The notes beneath the pieces were generated by a model that searched no databases, was not told where the DNA came from, and saw only the letters and a list, made by a program, of their open reading frames with translations. The position numbers and the translations under genes were made by a program. Of a stretch of DNA of 64,000 nt, positions 57,834-64,000 are shown piece after piece. How positions within the stretch are numbered: the first letter of the stretch is position 1; each line of letters starts with the position of its first letter. Source of the DNA: Collybia mongolica (lineage: Eukaryota > Basidiomycota > Agaricomycetes > Agaricales > Clitocybaceae); assembly GCA_013420905.1 (NCBI GenBank), contig JAAXNY010000009.1:248001-312000 (forward strand), read 5' to 3'.

Positions 57834-60544
57834 ATGTACTCCCGTCAAATGAGACGGTGGAAGCACATCCTGTTCTTCATATCATGTTTTGTTTCTTCGG
57901 CATTTGCGATATGGCCATTTCCCCCCAAGAGGTTCACAAAAAACGCTCTCATAAACGCAGGTTCTATGGGCCTTGGCAGTGCTGGACGAGTAGTCGCGTT
58001 TGGGGATTTCAACGGTGATCAATTGTGTGTTAACCTTTGCATTCTGCGCCATATCCCTTATGATATTTTCCCTTAAGCCTAGATGTACTCTCTTTAGACG
58101 CTGACCAGCAAACATTCTCTATCTATCACTGGAGTCATGGTGGGTATCTCTTAATCTCGAGAGGGACCCGATAAGACAGCAACAAACGTCGTTGTCTCGG
58201 CTAGATGTTTCTTTGCTTTCACCATATCTAAAAGCCAGGCTGACTGAAATCAGTGGATTTCACTTTCAAGGTCTCCGCGTCTTTTCGTCATCCCCTTAAA
58301 GTCTATAATGTTGTACCGGGGGACTTCACGCACACCGGCAAACTGGACTTACTCGTCATGAGCCAGAGTCAAACAAGCAACCAACTCGAGATGCTTCTAT
58401 ATCCAGGTCTGGCAAAAGGCGGCCTTGGTACGTATACTTGCCAACGTAGGAGATACGTGTCTAATTTATTGTTCAAGACGTCAACAATCCAATCGCTATA
58501 CCGTCTTCCACCCTCTCTCAGCCCATACCAATAGACGTGGATGGTGATATGAAAATTGATCTTCTCGGGATCACACCATCCTCTAAAGGCGATTCGAAAT
58601 CTCCTTTGCAGCTTTGGCAAAATGTTTGGAACGCAACTAGCCCCCAGTCTCCGTTATTCCATATGTACGTCCTTATTCTGCATATAAGTTATGTCTCTAA
58701 TTATTCTTTCAGAATCACACCTAATTTCCATGGCACACAATGCACTTTATCGAATCCACACAGCAATGCAGTGGTTGATCTCAATGGTGATTGCCTTGCA
58801 GGTGTGACATTCTTCCTTTTTTTCTATTTTACCGGAATTCAACAACCTGTAGACCTCTTCTTGGTATGTGACGACGGCAGAGGAGGAAAATCGTATCAAA
58901 TTTGGGTAAATAACAAAGAAGATGGGTTTTCCCTGTCTCAAGAAGGCTCTTTTCCTTCCGGCATTCAATCAGTTTCATTCGCTGATATCGGTAAGCCTCC
59001 CTAATCTAGCCCCTCCATACGTCTGATCTTGAGGCATACCTCAGATCGAGATGGGACCATTGACATGGTGTTCACGACGTGCTCGCGAGTTTCCTCGTCC
59101 ACCGGCCTCGGAAGCGACTGTTTCATCAATATTGCATACAATCAACAGCTAGCATTGTGTACATCATCCACGGATTCTGGCTACAAGAAGGGTATCATAA
59201 CCTGTCGACCTCATGGCGATTTATGTACGGCTGATCCTAACTTCAAGTTTGACTTGAGTGACCGAGCAGATAATGACGTATGTGCAGTTAGTCTTCCTAT
59301 GTATATTACTTTCGGAACTAATTTTTTCTTGGTAAAAACAGTTGTTCGCCCGAGTTTCCCTTTCATCACTGTATCCAGGCTCACAATCTCTGCTTGTTCT
59401 TGACGTTACTCATACACCATCATTACCACTCCCGCTGAAACTTGGTGACGCAAATCTTGATGGTTTCCCAGATTTCATAGCCATCATTGGCTCAGGAGAA
59501 GATCGTGTCCCTACCCTTGTCTACTCTGTGCCGTGCGCGAAAGATGTTGTTGGATGTTCACCGAGCGGATCTGGCAGACGAGGTTGGAAAGTGGCTCAGA
59601 AAGGTGCAGAACCACTGGACGCTATCAAAGATGCGCGGGCAGTATCATTTCTCGACATGGATGAAGATGTCAGCTTCTCGCCATCAATTACCGCCGAAAC
59701 GATCTTATTCCATATCTTATAGGGGACTCTCGATATCATGGTTCAAAGAACCGGAAAAGCTGGGTCCGGACACATACAAGTTGTGCAGAATAACTTCTAC
59801 TATGATGCGTTCTTTTTGAAGGCCATTGGTACACTACATTAACCTTCAGTTACCTCCTGTCTTAATATTCTCCCATAGTTCTGAACGGTGCCTGTGGCAA
59901 CAGCTGGTGCTACAGTCCAAACAGCACGGAACGTTACCATGTGAACGACGCCCCCTCCTGTCGTGTGCATTATCTCTGACCCCACTTAGCCTTTTGGTGT
60001 CAGTTACTCCGGCGCTTCTTACAAATATACTGTCCTAGACACCTCTGGACACCGTTCTGCCGCCCAAGGTGAACCTAGTCATATTACCAATGTCCATATT
60101 CTGACATGAGCTCCAGTTGGTCAGTTGCCACAGACGTCTTATCATGCTCTACAAACTCCCTATTCTTTTTTCGGCCTTGGTCGCACCAATAACTATATCG
60201 AGAACCTTTTCGTCGGGTCGACCGTCCATGCGAAACAGCATTTTATCAATATGGAAGGCGTCATTCCAAATTCTCGGGTAGTTATTCTTCCATCCGCCAA
60301 AGAAGGAGAGATGTGGAAACGGCAACTATTTTTAAGACCAGGAAAATGGGTTCCTTGGGTAACAGTGACAGTGGTAGTAGGGACGGCATTGTTAGCTGTG
60401 ATTGTGTTCGTCTTACATTTGAATGAAAAGGTCGGTCGGATACCTCTGACGCCCCTTTCTTGGCTAATGCATAATGTCCACCAGAGAGAAGACGAATTAG
60501 AGAGAAGAAGAGCATCACACCATATCAATTTTGACGCTCTATGA
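57834..60544 (+). CDS. TIP/ITFG1-like membrane protein with seven FG-GAP repeats
   Basis: About ten exons encode near 700 residues. A signal sequence (RRWKHILFFISCFVSSAFA) is followed by WPFPPKRFTKNALINAGSMG, then a series of FG-GAP (integrin alpha N-terminal) repeats with calcium-loop signatures: FGDFNGDQFLDVLSLDAD, VPGDFTHTGKLDLLVM, DVDGDMKIDLLGI, VVDLNGDCLADLFLVC, FADIDRDGTIDMVF, KLGDANLDGFPDFIAI and FLDMDEDGTLDIMV. A C-terminal part with TSYHALQTPYSFFGLGRTNNY leads to one membrane helix (WVTVTVVVGTALLAVIVFVL) and a short cytosolic tail. This matches the T-cell immunomodulatory protein family (human ITFG1), found across eukaryotes; in fungi its role is not established. The start is ambiguous: ATG 57834 or 57849. 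TGA at 60542-60544. Confidence 0.85.
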
Positions 60545-60802
60545 ATGGCCTATCGTAGTATCTGCGTTTGTATAGTAATTGAATAATACCATGATCGGAC
60601 AGAACATTACACTGGTTGACCTTGGTGAAAGGATTATATCACTGATGAAAATAGTATATTTCTGGTTCCGTTTCCTATAATGGAGTACATAAGGGTGGGG
60701 TCCTATGTGAGAAGGTATACATATTCCAGCCCCAAATCATTTACCCCAATAGTGTCTGATGACATGTGATCCGAAGCAGATGGATTCAATCAACTTACAT
60801 TA
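60545..60802. other. Intergenic, left flank of the MITE
   Basis: AT-rich spacer ending in the TA target site at 60801-60802. No feature other than the presumed 3' region of the TIP-like gene. Confidence 0.4.
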
Positions 60803-60822
60803 GAGCTGTTTCGCAACTCAAA
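60803..60822 (+). repeat. MITE left terminal inverted repeat
   Basis: Perfectly matched, inverted, at 61568-61587. Confidence 0.85.
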
Positions 60823-61145
60823 TTTTTGAGATTTTTGGAGAAACGTTAAGCAAGTTTCACAAAACAATGGGCTCCACAACCACTGGTGTGCATATGATGG
60901 TGAGAGGTGCACTCTGCTGCACCTACTGCTAGTTAACAACATCCAGAATTGAGGGAGTTAATGCTCTTTGTTAAGAATGTGGAGTTGCAACAGTGACAGA
61001 GAGAATGGTGACTTGATGCATCTTGGCTATCTAAATTTCAGACCACAGGCAAGGTAACAGACAACAGTGCAACGTCACTGACATCTTCCTTGGCCACAAT
61101 ACAGCTTAACTTCTTTGATCAATCCTACATGAAGTTTCAGGGGCA

Positions 61146-61273
61146 AGAGGGCCTTTGTGGTGGATTTTTTTGATTTTTTTTGTTTTCTCCTTCACAGGCC
61201 CCAAAAACATATGTAATTTTGATGAATCTTGAAAAATATGAGGGAATCAAAAAATCTGCCACAAAGACCCTCT
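61146..61273. repeat. Internal palindrome inside the MITE, about 128 bp
   Basis: Arms of about 28 bases (61146-61175 and 61245-61273) are near-complementary, with pattern AGAGGG-CTTTGTGG-GATTTTTT-GATT and a few mismatches. The 70-base loop is AT-rich. It may be a second, smaller MITE nested in the first, or a stem-loop of the host element. Confidence 0.6.
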
Positions 61274-61567
61274 CTGGGCAGATATTTTGAACAACTTTTA
61301 TTATTAGACCAATCCATTATCTTCAGTTTCTGAGCCACCAGTGATGTGGGTCATCAAATGGTGCTTTTCTAGGCTAGACAAACAATTATAAACAAAGCAA
61401 AAATATTACCCCCCCAGTAGAATAGGTAATAGAGGTAGATATAAGTATGAGTGTCCAAGGTTGAGCTTGCCGTTGAGGTTGTCATGTAATATTGCAAACG
61501 ATGAGGGGCCTGAGACTCCACAAAGAAGCCCCATAAAGAAAGTTAGCCAAGTTTCGCTAAAATTTTT

Positions 61568-61587
61568 TTTGAGTTGCGAAACAGCTC
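61568..61587 (-). repeat. MITE right terminal inverted repeat
   Basis: Inverted copy of the left repeat; the next two bases are the shared TA, and the pogo-type terminus begins right after. Confidence 0.85.
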
Positions 61588-61589
61588 TA

Positions 61590-61609
61590 CAGTCGACTCT
61601 GCCATAACC
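61590..61609 (+). repeat. Left terminus of the pogo-type element
   Basis: Sequence and TA flank match the pogo/Tigger style. The partner repeat is not in the window, so its length cannot be measured. Confidence 0.65.
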
Positions 61610-61743
61610 CATGCCCCTCGGTGGACACCCAAAGTCATGGGTTTTTACAGAGTATGGGTTCCGAAAGAGGTCGTTATAGGGTTGCCCCAGCAGGCTGTAA
61701 GTACATTATAACTATGTAAAAGTAACCAATAATGAGATCTAAG

Positions 61744-63870
61744 CTAGTTATGAGCAAAGTAGTCAGTAATATAAGTAGTTTCCATCATGTAGACTTCCTC
61801 CAGCCATGTCTGGCGTCCAAAGCTTGCCAGAATGCCCTCCAACTTGCAGGCAAATGGGTCATTTATGTCAGCGACATACTTCCAAAGGGTGAATGCCGCC
61901 GTAAGAGCTTCTTTGTGTGTCGGTTTCGCTTCTACGGTGTCCTCATCAACATCATCACCCCCATTCACTTCCATCATCTGTTCTGCCTCAAGCATATCCT
62001 GAACCAATTTGAAAATTTCTTCCTCTGAGACCTGGCTGACAAGCTCCTGTTCGGGTATGGGGTTTAACAGTTCTTCAAGGTCGAGCCGGTTCCTTCGCTG
62101 CAGAACCCCATGTGCCTCCAGCTGGTCCAAAGACCTTGAGACATCCTCCTCAGCATGGGTGAGTACATCACTTGATTGGGTGTCAAGCAGAGAGGAGATG
62201 GGTATGGTAGGAGTTGGAGGTTTCACCTCCATTATTGAGAACCTCAGGTAAGATACCAGTCTTCTGCCAACAGTTTCGGATTGTTGTCGTGTCCACCTCA
62301 CCCCACGCAGTGTCAGCAAGACGCATAGCCTCCAACTGATCAATTTCATAGATGTGGGCAGGGGTGATGTTGTTGTTGTAATGATTGATGGCTCAGCTGA
62401 CAAAACTGCTGCAGTAGTGCGCCTTAAAGCAACGAATAATCCCAGCGTCATTGGGCTGGACATGGGCTGTAAGATTAGGTCTGAAGTTCTCGACACATAT
62501 ATTCATCAGATCATCTGGAACAATATGTGCGCTGAAGTTATCCTGGAGCAAGAGGATGTGCCGATTCTGCCGTCGCAGCTTTTCATCCCAATCATGAAGC
62601 CAGTCTTGGTAAATTTTAGTTGTCATCCATGCCTTCGCATTGTTATGGTAATAAAACCCAAGTTGAGCACCAGACTTCTTCTGGAATGCTCGAGGTTTGG
62701 CTGCCTTCCCAATGACAAATGGAGGGAGTTTTTTGCTACCATTGGCATTTGCAGTAAATGCATATGTGAGTCGTTTCTTGTTTCCCTTCATCCCTGACGA
62801 GGGCTTGTCCATCAGGCCACGATCTGGTGGCATCCTGTGGGAACTGAGCATCAAATCGAGAAAACCAGGCTGCCACTCATGCGTAGAAGAAGCTTGTTTC
62901 ATCCATGTTGAACATATCTTTCAATCGGTACCTGTACTTTGCGATCAACTCCTGCACACGCGCATGCTCTTTTTCAATGTCTTTGGCACTGGCAGATCTG
63001 GCTTCACCATGCTTTTTGAATTCCTTCAGCCCGCAGCGCTTCTTGAATGCAGTCAGCCACCCCTCGCTCAGGTTCAACCACTCGTCTTCAGGGACACAAA
63101 CCAAATTAGCAAACTGTGTCCATTTCTGGCGTAGGATCTCTCCATTGACATGAACACCATCAGCCATAGCTTTCGCAACCCACAACTCAAGCATTTCGTT
63201 GACTTCAGGGTGCTCAGTCTGCTTCACCTGCTTCGTCCGACCTGCCTGTCCTTTACTCTCCACCTCAGCAAACTGAGCACGCCATTTATGCTCGTTCTTG
63301 AGCCAAGCTGAAATGGTTGGCTGTTTGAGTTGTAAGTTTGGGTAGATTGGGTCCCAGTGTGCCGCAGTCTTGGTCTGGCTCTTGTCAACACTTTTGTGAT
63401 GCCAATCTAAGATTTTGATTCGCTGTGCAAGTGTTGCATTTTCCTTCTTGGTGAAAACAGGCTTGGATTTCTGCTTCTCTGCTTGGGGCTTTCGTTTGCA
63501 TTCCTCAGGTCCTTATTCAAGAATTTAGCTTTCGTTACAAGTAAATGTGGTGGCACGTACTTTTTCTCTTGTTTCCCGGCAACTTCACTTTCCTGATTTC
63601 ACCACTCAGCTCCTTCAGTTTTTCAACCAGAGACTTCTGCTGCGACGAAAGCCGTGTAAGACCACGTTCATAGTCAGATGCCCTTTCCAGTAAGTCAACA
63701 ACAGTTTCCTCATCAACCAGGTTCCCCGCATTATCCAACCATTCCTCATCCTCATCAGAAATCTTCTCTTCCTTATTGAGGCGTGCTAGAAGATTATCCT
63801 TTCTTGCTGTGACAGAATCTTTGAGCTTTGCAAGGCCCTTTCGGAGTAGGTGGAGTGGGCTTTTGGACAT
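61744..63870 (-). pseudogene. pogo/Fot1-type transposase (HTH plus DDE_1), inactivated
   Basis: The start codon at 63870 leads into a charged N-terminal region (MSKSPLHLLRKGLAKLKDSV, coiled-coil SSQQKSLVEKLKELSGEI). Then come HTH segments of CENP-B/Tc5 type (FTKKENATLAQRIKILDWHH, PTISAWLKNEHKW, VHVNGEILRQKWTQFA, LNLSEGWLTAFKKRCGL), the first catalytic Asp in FNMDETSFFYA, then RLTYAFTANANGSKKLPPFVI, the second Asp in ILLLQDNFSAHI and QPNDAGIIRCFKAHY. Three lesions are visible: a splice donor reading AT instead of GT at 62879-62880 (intron 62835-62880; the expected join is YA to MPPDRGL), an in-frame TGA at 62393-62395 where Arg is expected (CSSFVS then AINHYNNNI), and a frameshift near 62225-62240 after GILPEVLNN. 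The C-terminal acidic tail is otherwise open to 61744. Confidence 0.85.
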
Positions 63871-64000
63871 CGGGTGACAACAGGGAGCAGGACAGAATAG
63901 CCGAGTTGCTTGGTTCCCAGTATTCCATCTAAATCTTTAATATTCTACTGCAATATGCTTGCTACGTGCTATAAAACCTGCCTCAAATCTGCTCACTATT

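Larger units (their letters stand above)
60803..61587. mobile_element. MITE-like non-autonomous DNA element, 785 bp
   Basis: Perfect 20-bp terminal inverted repeats (GAGCTGTTTCGCAACTCAAA at 60803-60822; inverted at 61568-61587) are flanked on both sides by TA (60801-60802 and 61588-61589). The inner sequence is AT-rich and has no open frame worth calling, so the element must depend on a transposase encoded elsewhere. TA duplication and short repeats point to the Tc1/mariner group. An internal palindrome is listed separately. Confidence 0.85.
61590..64000 (-). mobile_element. pogo/Fot1-type DNA transposon, right end beyond the window
   Basis: The left terminus CAGTCGACTCTGCCATAACC (61590-61609) has the CAGTCGACTCT start common to pogo/Tigger terminal repeats and follows a TA. 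The interior encodes one degenerate pogo-type transposase on the minus strand. The matching inverted terminus was not found before position 64000, so the element continues past the window. Confidence 0.75.

Overview
The window reads as nuclear DNA of a filamentous basidiomycete, most likely an Agaricomycete. Almost every gene is cut by introns of about 45-60 bases. It carries translation elongation factor 3 (a fungal factor), a cerato-platanin, a Zn2Cys6 regulator, a fungal-type Na/K-ATPase-like P-type pump and several mushroom-type uncharacterised families. No tRNA, rRNA or CRISPR array was found. All splice models below were built by eye from GT-AG (rarely GC-AG) sites and protein-family continuity.

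Layout: 0.6-3 kb holds a small membrane protein and a decayed coiled-coil gene. At 3.3-6.2 kb a divergent pair encodes the oligosaccharyltransferase subunit WBP1 and adenylate kinase. A Zn2Cys6 transcription factor (7-9.1 kb) is followed by about 3.8 kb with no recognisable gene. Then come a CBM21 PP1-targeting protein convergent with the polyadenylation WD40 factor PFS2 (12.9-17.8 kb), a DUF7918-like protein divergent from a LACTB2-like metallo-hydrolase (19-21.8 kb), an F-box protein, EF-3 and the V-ATPase a-subunit (22.1-31.4 kb, all minus strand). A GC-rich stretch (34-38.3 kb) holds a Ser/Thr kinase with large inserts and a single-exon F-box gene.

At 38.5-41.7 kb lies a complete 3,120-bp DNA transposon with 27-bp perfect inverted repeats, a TA duplication and an open, spliced transposase. 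It sits between the divergent starts of the F-box gene and an MCP1-like gene. Next are the MCP1-like gene, the intron-rich P-type ATPase (including an inferred 5-nt micro-exon), a doubtful F-box gene, an EGF-like/ABCG transporter of the yeast ADP1 type, a cerato-platanin, an uncharacterised fungal family member and a seven-repeat FG-GAP TIP/ITFG1-like membrane protein (41.8-60.5 kb).

The right end is a transposon cluster. A 785-bp MITE with 20-bp terminal repeats contains a second palindromic insert. It directly abuts, sharing one TA, the terminus of a pogo/Fot1-type element that runs off the window. The pogo transposase is inactivated by an in-frame TGA, a splice-donor GT to AT change and a frameshift.

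The genes are mainly housekeeping (glycosylation, energy charge, translation, vacuolar acidification, mRNA 3' processing, ion transport) and do not form an obvious cluster or pathway. The most interesting material is the mobile DNA and the odd architectures of the kinase, the P-type ATPase splicing and the transposase catalytic domain.
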